Below, one piece after another: positions 16,391 to 24,940 of a stretch of DNA of 64,000 nt (positions are counted from its first letter, which is position 1; every line of letters starts with the position of its first letter). The notes below the pieces were generated by a model. That model had not been told where the DNA came from and ran no database searches. It worked only from the letters and a program-made list of their open reading frames with translations. A program made the position numbers and the translations under genes. The stretch lies in NCBI GenBank assembly GCA_002067865.1, contig MVRC01000011.1:62001-126000 (forward strand), written 5' to 3'. Source of the stretch: Methanomassiliicoccales archaeon PtaU1.Bin124 (GTDB taxonomy: Archaea > Thermoplasmatota > Thermoplasmata > Methanomassiliicoccales > UBA472).

Positions 16391-16507
16391 ATGAAAATTC
16401 TATACATTCATTGGCGGACTTCAAGAATGAATAAAAAATCTCTAACTGCAATCAACTATGATGTTTGCTTGAAGTCAGCATTTTCTGACCTTGGAAACAT
16501 TCGGTAA
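16391..16507 (+). pseudogene. 38-codon fragment resembling a glycosyltransferase N terminus
   Basis: The reading frame gives MKILYIHWRT, then NKKSLTAINYDVCLKSAF and SDLGNIR before TAA. The beta-strand start followed by a polar loop and YDVxLKxAFxxLGN resembles the first strand and helix of some GT-B glycosyltransferases (pattern memory, not a search). If so, it is a remnant truncated in the islet; it could equally be a chance short ORF. Confidence 0.25.
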
Positions 16508-16602
16508 TCACAGGGGATTATTATTTCAAACGCCCTGATTCCTTTACGATTTTAAAAATGAAAACATAACTTTTATTCATAACGTAGAAGTTCATCATTT
16601 CT

Positions 16603-17238
16603 ATGGGAAGTAAAAAGAAGGGTTATGAACCAGAGAGTATGAAAGAATTGGAGGATTTATTCTATAACCCAGACAGGTATGAGGATAGAAAAAAATATGA
16701 AAATGGTTTTGCAAAACAAGTCATGACAGAATCTTTTGAAAGAAAAATAATTGATTTATATAAAGGAAATATTGAGAAAATAAAAGAGGTTCCAAACATA
16801 AAAACTCCAGATTTCATATCAAAAAACAGGAAAATAATTGTTGAAGCTACATCAATTTCAATGCCCTCTCAACAAAGTGAACAATTGGAGAAAGACGATA
16901 TTGACCGATGGCGGAAGGGAACGAAAAGAATCGATAAAATTAATGAAGCGATTAATCATGCCATTGAGAAAAATTATCAATATCTTGGCGAAAAATACGG
17001 ATATGAAAAATCCACTGGAAGTTATTTTTTAGTTGTTGATGTAGATTGTCGGATCGAATTTTTCTATAACTTTTTTAATGAATTGGATAAGGCCGTCTCA
17101 CAATCAATATTTAATGAATCGGGACTTGATGGAATTATCTTCATAACCGAATCATCTGATATTTCAAAGAGAATTGCGATACTGAAAAAAGGTAGTAAAT
17201 TGCCAAATGGGGTCGAGATCCCATTAATTGAAATTTAA
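16603..17238 (+). CDS. Putative PD-(D/E)XK-like nuclease-fold protein (211 aa)
   Basis: The protein is lysine-rich with AT-biased codons. A possible nuclease core is KTPDFISKNRKIIVEATS near residues 66-83, matching the PD-x(n)-ExT pattern of the restriction-endonuclease-like fold. Helices and a later strand (SYFLVVDVDCRIEFFY) follow. The first 60 residues are charged and helical. No partner methylase or toxin-antitoxin gene is adjacent. The nuclease call is weak. It lies in the foreign AT-rich islet, where defence-related genes are common. Confidence 0.5.
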   Translation: MGSKKKGYEPESMKELEDLFYNPDRYEDRKKYENGFAKQVMTESFERKIIDLYKGNIEKIKEVPNIKTPDFISKNRKIIVEATSISMPSQQSEQLEKDDIDRWRKGTKRIDKINEAINHAIEKNYQYLGEKYGYEKSTGSYFLVVDVDCRIEFFYNFFNELDKAVSQSIFNESGLDGIIFITESSDISKRIAILKKGSKLPNGVEIPLIEI

Positions 17239-17413
17239 ATTCATTTCAACTATATTTATTAACAATTTATTTCGAATGGGTAATGCTAAAAAAAGTCATT
17301 CACCTTTTCCAACTCAATTTTTATCCAAAACACCGTTAGCTTCTAGGCTACTTGGATATATAATAAATGATTCACTTGATTTCAATATATCATATAAAAA
17401 TCTAATATTGATA

Positions 17414-18262
17414 TTATATTTTACCAAAAATATTCTTTTTAACGATTTCACCATATTTTAATTTCGCTTCTTCATAACTCATTTTATTCATGATAAGATT
17501 ATTACTAAGATCAATAATTTGATCCCTAATAAAGTGATATTTCACGCATCTCGAATAATATTTTAAACAATTAATTAATATTATTTGAATTTCAACTAGA
17601 TAAATGGAGAAAATAAAAATATTTATTTTGTTAATCAATGGATCTATTGGATAGAAAATTAATAGTAATATTCCCAATCCTAGAGAAAAAATAATGATGG
17701 GATAAATAAACAAATTTTTCGAAGCCATTTTAAATGTTGCTGAACCAATGTGTTCGAATCCATAATTCTCCAAAATTTTTCTTCCAATTATTAGAATTAT
17801 GAAAATTGTTACAGTAATAAATATTATTATTGAAATATAAAAACCAATAATGCCATCTCCAGAAAATATTTTATACATGACATATATCAAAGAAATAATC
17901 CCGAGGGCAATTGATAAAAAACCCAGAACCACCCCGGGCTCCATCTTGAATACTTCTTTTCGCAAATCTGATGACGAATAATCAATCAAATCCGATTCTC
18001 TCTTACTATTATACCATATAAATAATAAATTTAATCCAAATGAAATAAAAAGTACACTGGTATAATACGGAATAATATCATCAAACTGAATTTCTTTTCC
18101 AAAACCAAATTGACCTTCTTTGAGCAAAATTAACAGAGATACTAAAGAAGCAATTCCCGTTGCGATAAGGCCAGATAATATATTCCGATTTGAATTTCCC
18201 AAATCATTATAATAATTCCTTTCTGATTGTAAGTATAATAAAAAGGAATTTTCATCCACCAT
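17414..18262 (-). CDS. Multi-helix membrane protein of the AT-rich islet (282 aa)
   Basis: At least five hydrophobic stretches are visible, near residues 28-48, 66-84, 110-132, 138-160 and 185-230. The N terminus is short and polar (FLLYLQSERNYYNDLGNSNR) and the C-terminal tail of about 50 residues is cytoplasmic-looking and charged (MSYEEAKLKYGEIVKKN). I do not recognise the family. Codons are AT-rich. A membrane protein beside a nuclease-like gene is reminiscent of small defence modules, but nothing in the sequence shows an effector function. Confidence 0.55.
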   Translation of the reverse strand: MVDENSFLLYLQSERNYYNDLGNSNRNILSGLIATGIASLVSLLILLKEGQFGFGKEIQFDDIIPYYTSVLFISFGLNLLFIWYNSKRESDLIDYSSSDLRKEVFKMEPGVVLGFLSIALGIISLIYVMYKIFSGDGIIGFYISIIIFITVTIFIILIIGRKILENYGFEHIGSATFKMASKNLFIYPIIIFSLGLGILLLIFYPIDPLINKINIFIFSIYLVEIQIILINCLKYYSRCVKYHFIRDQIIDLSNNLIMNKMSYEEAKLKYGEIVKKNIFGKI

Positions 18263-18574
18263 CGAATTTTACATCACATGCATCTTATTAATATTTATCA
18301 ATTTTTACAATTGATTATTAATTATTTCCAATTTTTTGAATTTTCGAGATAGAATAAATTATCAAGATTTATCTTCATTCGCAGAATTTCAAAATGAACG
18401 GTAATGATCATAATAAAGTGGATTCCTTCACCTCTCATAACTGGGGGAATCAAATTTGCATATGGGATTGCTCTCTGAAAAATGGATACTAAAAATGTAC
18501 TTTTTCAAAAAATGCAGTTTGATTACGAAGTTCGATGAACATTCTTTTTATTCGTGCAACTTTATTCCCGGCGG

Positions 18575-19528
18575 ATGGATGACAAGGACCTCAAGATCTT
18601 CCAGATGCTCCTCATAAACAACAGGGTCACGCATAGGGAGATCTCCGAGAAGCTAGGCATCTCTGTCACATCAGTTCATCGCCGCGTGCAAAATCTCATC
18701 GACCAAGGCATTTTCTCCAAGTTCACCGCCAATATTTCCACCGGCTACCTAAAGGCCATTCCAGTCAAAGTGATCGGGACGAGCGAATGCACTTCCATCG
18801 GTTGCTGCACCAGCGGCGAATGCACCGCGGCAAACGGTTGCATGAAGAAGATATCCAGGCGCGATTACGTCGAGAAGGTCTACCACTTCGGTTCGAACGT
18901 GACCATAACCACTCTTTTGCTCAAGGGGCTTGATGAGCTAGGCCCAGCCGTCGAACACGTTCGGGACAGCCTGGAGATCAAGAAACCGACCGTCGTCCTT
19001 CCCTGCAGGGTCACCTCGGCCAACACCCCCATCCATAAGAAGTATACTGGGACTGCACCGCTCTCCAAGCTCGATTTCAATATCATCAAAGCGTTCCATG
19101 AGGATGCTCGTAAACCCCTCAAGGACGTCGCCAATGAGCTTGACATCTCTGTGAAGACCGTAAGGAATCATTTTGACAAGATGGTCGAACAAGGGTCGAT
19201 CGAGCTGGGGACCAACTGGAAACCGGAGAAGACCTCAGGGATCTACTCGGTGGTGCACATCGACCTCAATCCCGGCAGCGACAAGAACCTTTACATCGCC
19301 AAGATGAGCCAGAAGTTTGGTCCGCGGATACTTGTATCGTTGGAGGCCAGCAATCTTCCCGATCTTATCGTTCTGAGCTGCTGGTCCCCGACAATGGACC
19401 AACATGTCGGAATGGTCGAGGAGATGTCCCAGGAGTCCGATGTCGCTTTGGCCTATTCGCGCGTGATCCGAAGCACCTGGCTGTTCAACAGTTGGCGCAC
19501 CAAGCTCCTTAACGACATGTGCATGTAA
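18575..19528 (+). CDS. Two-winged-helix Lrp-like regulator with central Cys cluster
   Basis: The 317-residue protein carries two HTH units: one at the N terminus (THREISEKLGISVTSVHRRV) and one near residue 170 (LKDVANELDISVKTVRNHFD). Between them is a Cys-rich insert with C72, C77, C78, C83 and C89 (the segment ECTSIGCC then CTAANGC), suggesting metal or Fe-S binding. The ATG at 18575 is chosen over the GTG at 18554. It ends about 300 bp before the ech hydrogenase operon on the same strand, so control of that operon is plausible, by inference only. Confidence 0.8.
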   Translation: MDDKDLKIFQMLLINNRVTHREISEKLGISVTSVHRRVQNLIDQGIFSKFTANISTGYLKAIPVKVIGTSECTSIGCCTSGECTAANGCMKKISRRDYVEKVYHFGSNVTITTLLLKGLDELGPAVEHVRDSLEIKKPTVVLPCRVTSANTPIHKKYTGTAPLSKLDFNIIKAFHEDARKPLKDVANELDISVKTVRNHFDKMVEQGSIELGTNWKPEKTSGIYSVVHIDLNPGSDKNLYIAKMSQKFGPRILVSLEASNLPDLIVLSCWSPTMDQHVGMVEEMSQESDVALAYSRVIRSTWLFNSWRTKLLNDMCM

Positions 19529-19680
19529 ATGCGAGTTCGATAAGAATCACATCAGTCAATAACTCACTGGCCATCTGATTTGAATCCCCGTTTTTTCCTA
19601 TTGACGTTAAAAAAGGGAACTTTTTAGTCCGAGAACTGGAGTTTTTTTTCGCACAACCGGCTAACACGTCATTAAAACCG

Positions 19681-19827
19681 ATGATTGTGATGAATCGGGC
19701 GAGGTCTCAAGAATTCAGGCCTTGGGGGATCATAGACGTGTATGGGTTCGTCATAAATGTGAATGGAAAGGACAAATCGAATTTCTTAGACCACAGCGAA
19801 ATCAAGATCACTGGCCAGGTGAGCTGA
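19681..19827 (+). CDS. Candidate 48-aa small protein directly upstream of echA
   Basis: An ATG-started frame reads MIVMNRARSQEFRPWGIID and ends EIKITGQVS before TGA at 19825-19827. The echA ATG follows after a single base, so ribosomes finishing this frame could re-initiate on echA. The sequence is mixed polar/hydrophobic without a membrane helix or Cys. No family is recognised. It may be a leader or a real small subunit. Before it, 19529-19680 contains a T-run (19651-19659) and no gene. Confidence 0.4.
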   Translation: MIVMNRARSQEFRPWGIIDVYGFVINVNGKDKSNFLDHSEIKITGQVS

Positions 19828-19828
19828 A

Positions 19829-21700
19829 ATGGCTGACACCCTCACCACGTTGCTGGTCGTTCTGTTGGTGGTCGCACCTTTGATCGGCGGACTAGGAAGC
19901 CTTGCGATCTTCAAGCTTTCTGCGATTCGCAAGATCGTCATTTCGACCGCAGTCGTCTTGATCACGTCGGTCCTGGGATTATCCTATCTGGTGCTTTCGA
20001 ACGGTGCGATCGATTATAATGCCAGCGACCTGTCCTCGATCAGCATCATCATCACCCTGCTGGACCTGGTCCTGATATTCGCCTTCATCTGCCTGGCATA
20101 CAAGCAGAAAAGCATACTGGCAGCCCTCTTTGCTTTCCTCCAGCTGTCCGCCCTGGTCTTCATCGAGATCGGCGGCGTCGGCGAGCACGGGATGGTCATA
20201 CACATCGACCAGCTCAGTCTGATGATGGCGTTCATCACATCGGTCATCGGCTCGATCATCTGCGTCTATGGCCTCAGATACATGGAGCACTACGAGAAGC
20301 ACGGCCGGTTCTTCGCGGCCATGCTACTATTCCTGGCCGCCATGAATGGAGCAGTGTTCTCCAACAGCCTGCTGTGGTTGTTCTTCTTCTGGGAATTGAC
20401 CACCCTATGCTCCTACCTGCTCATCGGCCACACCGAGACGGAGCAGGCCAAGCGTTCGGCCATCACCGCTGCCGAGTACACTCTCGGTGGCGGGGTGGCG
20501 TTGATATTCGGCATCGGTCTCAGCATGTTCTACTTCGATACCGTATTCATCGACCAGATCCCGCTCGGTTCATCCCTGGCCGGGCTGGAACTTCTTCCCC
20601 TGGCGTTGATGGCCGTGGCCGCTTTCACCAAGTCGGCCCAGCTGCCGTTCCAGAAATGGTTACTGGGAGCCATGGTGGCGCCCACTCCCGTTTCCGCATT
20701 GCTGCACTCCGCCACCATGGTCAATCTGGGGGTCTACCTGCTGCTGAGGCTGATCCCCAACCTCCACGGCACCGGGTTCCTCATCACGACCATCGGCATG
20801 GTCGGTCTCATCTCGTTCCTAGTGACAGCAGTCCTGGCCATGACCCAGAGCAATGCCAAGCGCGTGTTGGCCTACTCCACCATCAGCAATCTAGGGCTGA
20901 TCATCGCCTGCATCGGTCTGGACACGTCCCTGGCGCTCACGGCGGCGATGCTGCTGCTTCTGTTCCACGCCATTTCCAAAGCCCTGCTCTTCATGTCCGT
21001 CGGTGTCGTTAAGGAGGAGACCGGTTCGGAGGACATCGATGCCATGGAGGGGCTGAGGGCCAAGCTCCCGCTGATCGCCGCTGCGATCTTGATAGGCATT
21101 TCCATGATGGTCCTGCCTCCGTTCGGCATGTTCGCATCGAAGTGGCTGCTCAGCGAGGCGGTGACATCCCTTCCGATCTTAGCCCTGTTCCTGGTGCTAG
21201 GGTTCGGAGCCACCCTGGTCTACTACGCCAAGTGGCTGGGGCAGGTGTTCACGAGGGGGAAGGAGACCGAGGTCATCGAGAAGCATCACACAGACCGCGT
21301 CTATGCCTTCGCCCTGATCGCGACCGCAGTCATCGGCTTCATGGCCACGGCCGGTATCGGGCCGATCCTGGACGGGCTCATCAACCCCTACGTGTCCAAC
21401 GTCTTCGACCCTACACTGTCCGTCAGATCGTTGGACCTGGTCAGTTCGCTGGGGGTGTTCCCGATAATGATGGTGATAATGCTGGCCATCATCATCGTCG
21501 CTCTCGTGGTCCGCTCGACCAAGCTCCCGCCAGTCATGGACGTATATGCCTGCGGTGAGAGCAGCGAGGTGCGGACGGGAACGTTCTATTACTGGTCAGA
21601 GGAACGGGTCGCGCACCTCAGCCAGGCATCGAACATCGGGATGTACGCCCTGCTGTTCGGCCTTCTGTCCGTCATAGTGGTCTTGGGGGTGGTCGCCTGA
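19829..21700 (+). CDS. echA: Ech-type membrane hydrogenase subunit A (antiporter-like)
   Basis: The 623-residue protein has many transmembrane helices and the NuoL/MrpA core: the lysine/glutamate proton path in LLWLFFFWELTTLCSYLLIG, the helix with FTKSAQLPFQKWLLGAM, PTPVSALLHSATMV, and LFHAISKALLFMSVG. It is the proton- or sodium-translocating module of a group 4 [NiFe] hydrogenase. It heads a compact operon whose order matches EchABCDEF. Length is typical for EchA. Confidence 0.93.
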   Translation: MADTLTTLLVVLLVVAPLIGGLGSLAIFKLSAIRKIVISTAVVLITSVLGLSYLVLSNGAIDYNASDLSSISIIITLLDLVLIFAFICLAYKQKSILAALFAFLQLSALVFIEIGGVGEHGMVIHIDQLSLMMAFITSVIGSIICVYGLRYMEHYEKHGRFFAAMLLFLAAMNGAVFSNSLLWLFFFWELTTLCSYLLIGHTETEQAKRSAITAAEYTLGGGVALIFGIGLSMFYFDTVFIDQIPLGSSLAGLELLPLALMAVAAFTKSAQLPFQKWLLGAMVAPTPVSALLHSATMVNLGVYLLLRLIPNLHGTGFLITTIGMVGLISFLVTAVLAMTQSNAKRVLAYSTISNLGLIIACIGLDTSLALTAAMLLLLFHAISKALLFMSVGVVKEETGSEDIDAMEGLRAKLPLIAAAILIGISMMVLPPFGMFASKWLLSEAVTSLPILALFLVLGFGATLVYYAKWLGQVFTRGKETEVIEKHHTDRVYAFALIATAVIGFMATAGIGPILDGLINPYVSNVFDPTLSVRSLDLVSSLGVFPIMMVIMLAIIIVALVVRSTKLPPVMDVYACGESSEVRTGTFYYWSEERVAHLSQASNIGMYALLFGLLSVIVVLGVVA

Positions 21701-21705
21701 GCACT

Positions 21706-22563
21706 TTGGAACTGATCATCTCCATTTTCCTCTGGGCGCTCATCCCGCTGATCGTCGGGGTCATGCTGGGCCTGGATCGGATCGTCACCGCCCGCATGCA
21801 GGGCCGCAAGGGTCCGTCGGTGCTGCAGTCGATTCGTGACCTGCTGAAGCTGCTGGGAAAGAAGGGGAGCATGGTAAACCGCTCCCAGGTGGCATTCGTC
21901 TATCTGGCACTGGCGCTTCAGGCCATCGCCGCCTTCATACTCATCATCGGCAGCGACATCCTCACCGCCTTCCTGCTGTCCGGCGCCGGATCGTTCATGA
22001 TGGTCGTGGCGGCCCTGTCGGTCCGCTCCCCATATTCTCATTTGGGGGCGCACCGTGAACTGGTACAGATCATGGCCACCGAGCCGGTCGTTATGCTTGT
22101 CGTGTTGTCGATGGGCTATGCCAGCGGTTCGTTCATTAGCTCGAATCTGGAGGGTGCCCTGGTCCTCACTCTGCCCCTGGCAGTGATCGCCATGGTCCCC
22201 ACCCTTCTCATCCGGCTGGAGAAGTCCCCGTTCGACATCGCGACGGCCCATTCCGAGATCGTCTCCGGTCCCTATGTGGAACTGTCTGGAAGGACACTTG
22301 GCATATCCAAGCTGGCCCACTGGTACGAACTGGTGGTCATGTTCGGCATATTCCTGCTCTTCTTCAGCATGTCCGATCCTATACTGGACGTGGTCGTGAA
22401 GGTCATCGTCCTGGTGACGGTGGTCTTCGCGATCGCTTTGATAGACAATTCGACGGCCCGGCTGACCCGCTGGAGGATGCTCCGCTTCAGCCTGACATAT
22501 TGCCTGGGGGCGGTCATGCTCAATCTGGTCATCCTCTATCTGATCAACGGAGGTGTGTTCTGA
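21706..22563 (+). CDS. echB: Ech hydrogenase subunit B (NuoH-like)
   Basis: The 285-residue membrane protein has eight or so helices and the NuoH/HyfC marks: GLDRIVTARMQGRKGPSVLQ near the start and the loop EKSPFDIATAHSEIVSGPYV near residue 174, which lies at the interface with the hydrogenase arm. TTG at 21706 is the only plausible start near the echA stop. It anchors the peripheral arm to the membrane. Its TGA overlaps the ATG of echC. Confidence 0.92.
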   Translation: MELIISIFLWALIPLIVGVMLGLDRIVTARMQGRKGPSVLQSIRDLLKLLGKKGSMVNRSQVAFVYLALALQAIAAFILIIGSDILTAFLLSGAGSFMMVVAALSVRSPYSHLGAHRELVQIMATEPVVMLVVLSMGYASGSFISSNLEGALVLTLPLAVIAMVPTLLIRLEKSPFDIATAHSEIVSGPYVELSGRTLGISKLAHWYELVVMFGIFLLFFSMSDPILDVVVKVIVLVTVVFAIALIDNSTARLTRWRMLRFSLTYCLGAVMLNLVILYLINGGVF

Positions 22564-23003
22564 TGGCAACAAGAAACGACGAGCTATCGCCCTGGATACT
22601 GCACTTTGATACCGGCTCATGCAACGGATGCGACATCGAGATATGGTCCCTGCTAACGCCCAGATATGACATCGAAAGGTTCGGGATGATCAACAAGGGG
22701 AATCCGAAGCACGCCGACATCCTGTTGGTCACCGGACCGGTCACGAAGAAGTGCGCTACGCGGTTGAAGACCCTCTACGACATGATGCCAGATCCTAAAT
22801 TGGTGGTAGCTTGCGGTGACTGCGCATCGACCGGCGCTCCTTTCGTCGGATGCTATAACGTCTGCGGGGGAGTGGATTCTGTCATCCCGGTCGACGTTTA
22901 CGTGCCTGGGTGCGCTTGCCGCCCAGAGGTCCTGATCGACGGAGTGGTGATGGCACTGCAGAAATGGAACGAGAAGAGAACAATGGAGGAGGTGAAGGCA
23001 TGA
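22563..23003 (+). CDS. echC: Ech hydrogenase small subunit C (NuoB-like)
   Basis: The 146-residue protein is the [4Fe-4S] small subunit. Ligand motifs are GSCNGCDIE near residues 20-28, the GDC of VVACGDCAS, and VPGCACRPE. This is the proximal cluster that passes electrons to the NiFe site. The start ATG overlaps the echB stop (TGATG), excluding the longer upstream frame. The end overlaps the echD start. Confidence 0.94.
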   Translation: MATRNDELSPWILHFDTGSCNGCDIEIWSLLTPRYDIERFGMINKGNPKHADILLVTGPVTKKCATRLKTLYDMMPDPKLVVACGDCASTGAPFVGCYNVCGGVDSVIPVDVYVPGCACRPEVLIDGVVMALQKWNEKRTMEEVKA

Positions 23004-23344
23004 GCATCCATGCAAATGACGGAGCGATCGAAAAGATCGCTGAGCGACAGAGCCTTGAAAACGTCAGGCTGGCCACGATCATCACCGTGGACAAGGGCGA
23101 TGGCAACCTGGAGCTGATATATGTCCTCGATGTGAATGGCGCACTGACCTCCATCAACTGTGAATTCCCTCAGGACCAGGAGCTTGCCAGCCTTTCATCG
23201 GTCTTCGCCGGCGCGGAGAACATGGAGCGGGAGATCATCGACCTGATGGGCATCAGGTTCGAGGGGATCAGGGGCGGGCTTTTCCTGGAACCTGGGTCTA
23301 GCATCATAGCGCCGTTGAGAAAGCAGCCATTGGGGGTGAAGTGA
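23000..23344 (+). CDS. echD: Ech hydrogenase subunit D (NuoC-like)
   Basis: The 114-residue protein corresponds to the NuoC-like subunit: LELIYVLDVNG, then EREIIDLMGIRFEGI, the ERExxDxxGIxFxGh-type motif of the family. It has no cofactor and connects small and large subunits. ATG at 23000 overlaps the TGA of echC by the ATGA arrangement. Confidence 0.88.
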   Translation: MSIHANDGAIEKIAERQSLENVRLATIITVDKGDGNLELIYVLDVNGALTSINCEFPQDQELASLSSVFAGAENMEREIIDLMGIRFEGIRGGLFLEPGSSIIAPLRKQPLGVK

Positions 23345-23345
23345 A

Positions 23346-24413
23346 ATGACAAAAACGACATTGATACCGGTCGGTCCTCAGCATCCAGTGTTCCTGGAAC
23401 CGCTGAACATCAGTCTGAAATTAAAGGAGGAGACCGTGGTGGGAGCGGAGATCAACTACGGGTTCAACCACAGAGGCCTGGAGAAGGCCATGGCGGCCGA
23501 CTTCAGGAGGACGATCTACATGTGCGAGCGGATCTGTGGCATCTGCTCGTTCTATCATTCCACAGCCTATTGCCAGTCGATGGAATCGCTGTTCAAGGTC
23601 GAGGTGCCAGAGCGCGCGAGGTTCATCAGATTGGTCATGATGGAATGCCAGCGCCTGACCTCCCACACCCTTGCGTTGGGCCACACGGCCGAGGCTATGG
23701 GATACGAAAGCCTGTTCATGCAGCTGTTCCGGGAGAGGGAGGCGCTGATGAGGCTTGTGAACGACATCTCTGGCAACCGCGTGCATTACAGCATTAACAC
23801 GATCGGCGGCGTAAGGCGCGACATCCCTATGGAGAAGCAGAAGGAGATGCTGAGCGTTCTCGACGGACTGGAGACAAGATTCGCCAAGCTGGCCAAGGTC
23901 TTCAAGGATGACAGGACGATCAAGGAAAGGACCATCGGAAAGGGCGTTCTGACAAAGGAGATGGCCAAGAAGTATTGCGTGGTCGGTCCTGTCGCCCGTG
24001 CCAGCGGTATCCCCGAGGACATCCGCACATCCTATTGCCGCGACCTGGACTTCCAGCCGATAGTGCGTGATGAAGGCGACTCCTACGCGCGCAGCATGGT
24101 TCGTGTAGATGAGACGTTCCAGTCGATACAGCTCATCCGGAAGGCTTTAACCATGTTGCCAGAAGGTCCGCTCGAGGTACCGGTCAAGGGCAACCCCTCC
24201 GGTGAGGCGTTCATCAGGCTCGAGGCCCCGCGCGGCGAGGTCATTTACTATGTCAAGGCAAAGGGGACCGTCGATCTGGAGCGGATCAAGGTGAAGACTC
24301 CTGCGTTCGTGAACGTCGCTGCCCTATCGGCCATGGTGCCTGGTTGCGAGATGCCAGACATCCCTGTGATCACGGTATCGGTCGATCCATGCATCTGCTG
24401 CACGGAGAGGTGA
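23346..24413 (+). CDS. echE: Ech hydrogenase large subunit E (NiFe site)
   Basis: The 355-residue protein carries both NiFe motifs: CERICGICSFYH at about residues 59-70 and the C-terminal DPCICCTER. The four nickel-ligand cysteines (CxxC twice) are all present, so this is a true hydrogenase rather than the Cys-free complex I homologue. It ends right after the second motif, with no C-terminal peptide to be removed by a maturation protease. It reduces protons with ferredoxin electrons or runs in reverse. Confidence 0.95.
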   Translation: MTKTTLIPVGPQHPVFLEPLNISLKLKEETVVGAEINYGFNHRGLEKAMAADFRRTIYMCERICGICSFYHSTAYCQSMESLFKVEVPERARFIRLVMMECQRLTSHTLALGHTAEAMGYESLFMQLFREREALMRLVNDISGNRVHYSINTIGGVRRDIPMEKQKEMLSVLDGLETRFAKLAKVFKDDRTIKERTIGKGVLTKEMAKKYCVVGPVARASGIPEDIRTSYCRDLDFQPIVRDEGDSYARSMVRVDETFQSIQLIRKALTMLPEGPLEVPVKGNPSGEAFIRLEAPRGEVIYYVKAKGTVDLERIKVKTPAFVNVAALSAMVPGCEMPDIPVITVSVDPCICCTER

Positions 24414-24417
24414 GAGC

Positions 24418-24765
24418 TTGACCATGCTATCCACGGTCTTCAGGAACTTGGTGTCGAAACCGGACACTGTAAAATATCCATACGCCGCCGCGGACATCCC
24501 ATCTGGAAACCGCGGGAGGGTGGAGTGGAACATGGATGCATGCATCCTGTGTGGCCTCTGCGAGAAGCGCTGCCCGACCCTGGCGGTCAAGGTCGACAAA
24601 CGTTCAGGGGAGATAACGGTCCAGGTACCGAGATGCATCGCCTGTGGTGTGTGCATTGATGTTTGCTCCAAGGATGCAATAACGATGACGCCCGAGTACT
24701 CCAAACCCTGCTATGGCAAGGAAGTGCGGTCCTACCAGAAGGAGATGAAGACCGTCAGCGAATGA
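24418..24765 (+). CDS. echF: Ech hydrogenase subunit F (2x[4Fe-4S] ferredoxin-like)
   Basis: The 115-residue protein has two CxxCxxCxxxCP-type sets, CILCGLCEKRCP and CIACGVCIDVCS, and so carries two [4Fe-4S] clusters that accept electrons from ferredoxin. TTG at 24418 or ATG at 24424 could start it. It closes the operon; a hairpin terminator lies 32 bp downstream. Confidence 0.92.
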   Translation: MTMLSTVFRNLVSKPDTVKYPYAAADIPSGNRGRVEWNMDACILCGLCEKRCPTLAVKVDKRSGEITVQVPRCIACGVCIDVCSKDAITMTPEYSKPCYGKEVRSYQKEMKTVSE

Positions 24766-24796
24766 TCCAACCCTACGGCTTGCTATATGCATTATC

Positions 24797-24821
24797 GGAC
24801 CGGGATGGCGGTCCATTTTTT
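24797..24821 (+). terminator. Terminator of the ech operon
   Basis: GGACCG-GGATGG-CGGTCC followed by a six-T run. Confidence 0.7.
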
Positions 24822-24940
24822 CTCGATCCTCTGGTGGATTGTACTAGTGACCCTGGCGCTGGTGTCGGTCCGATGACCATTACCCCGGTCTACGCCAACG
24901 ACAAAAATATTTCATCATGTAATCGACTCTCCTCTGTTGT

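Larger units (their letters stand above)
16330..18553. other. AT-rich islet downstream of tRNA-Leu
   Basis: Base composition changes sharply at the tRNA 3' end, from GC-rich to strongly AT-rich, and returns to normal near 18.55 kb. Two full-length genes (16603-17238 plus, 17414-18262 minus) use AT-rich codons such as AAA, ATA and TTA that are rare in the neighbours. No integrase, transposase or repeated tRNA end is visible. The composition and position behind a tRNA suggest an old, decayed integration. The stretch 16330-16602 holds only a 38-codon fragment; 18263-18553 shows no convincing gene. Confidence 0.7.

Noticed and set aside
17228-17461. A 77-codon plus-strand ORF in the AT-rich islet
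   Set aside because: Overlaps the end of the membrane-protein gene on the other strand, starts inside the previous gene and has no family features.
19577-19589. GATTTGAATCCCC, somewhat like the reversed T-arm of the tRNA-Leu, as a second attachment site
   Set aside because: Only about eight bases match, in inverted orientation, so it does not support a direct-repeat att site.
21589-22620. A 343-codon minus-strand frame opposite echB
   Set aside because: Lies antisense to a conserved hydrogenase subunit and has shadow-type composition (Gln/His/Asp-rich).
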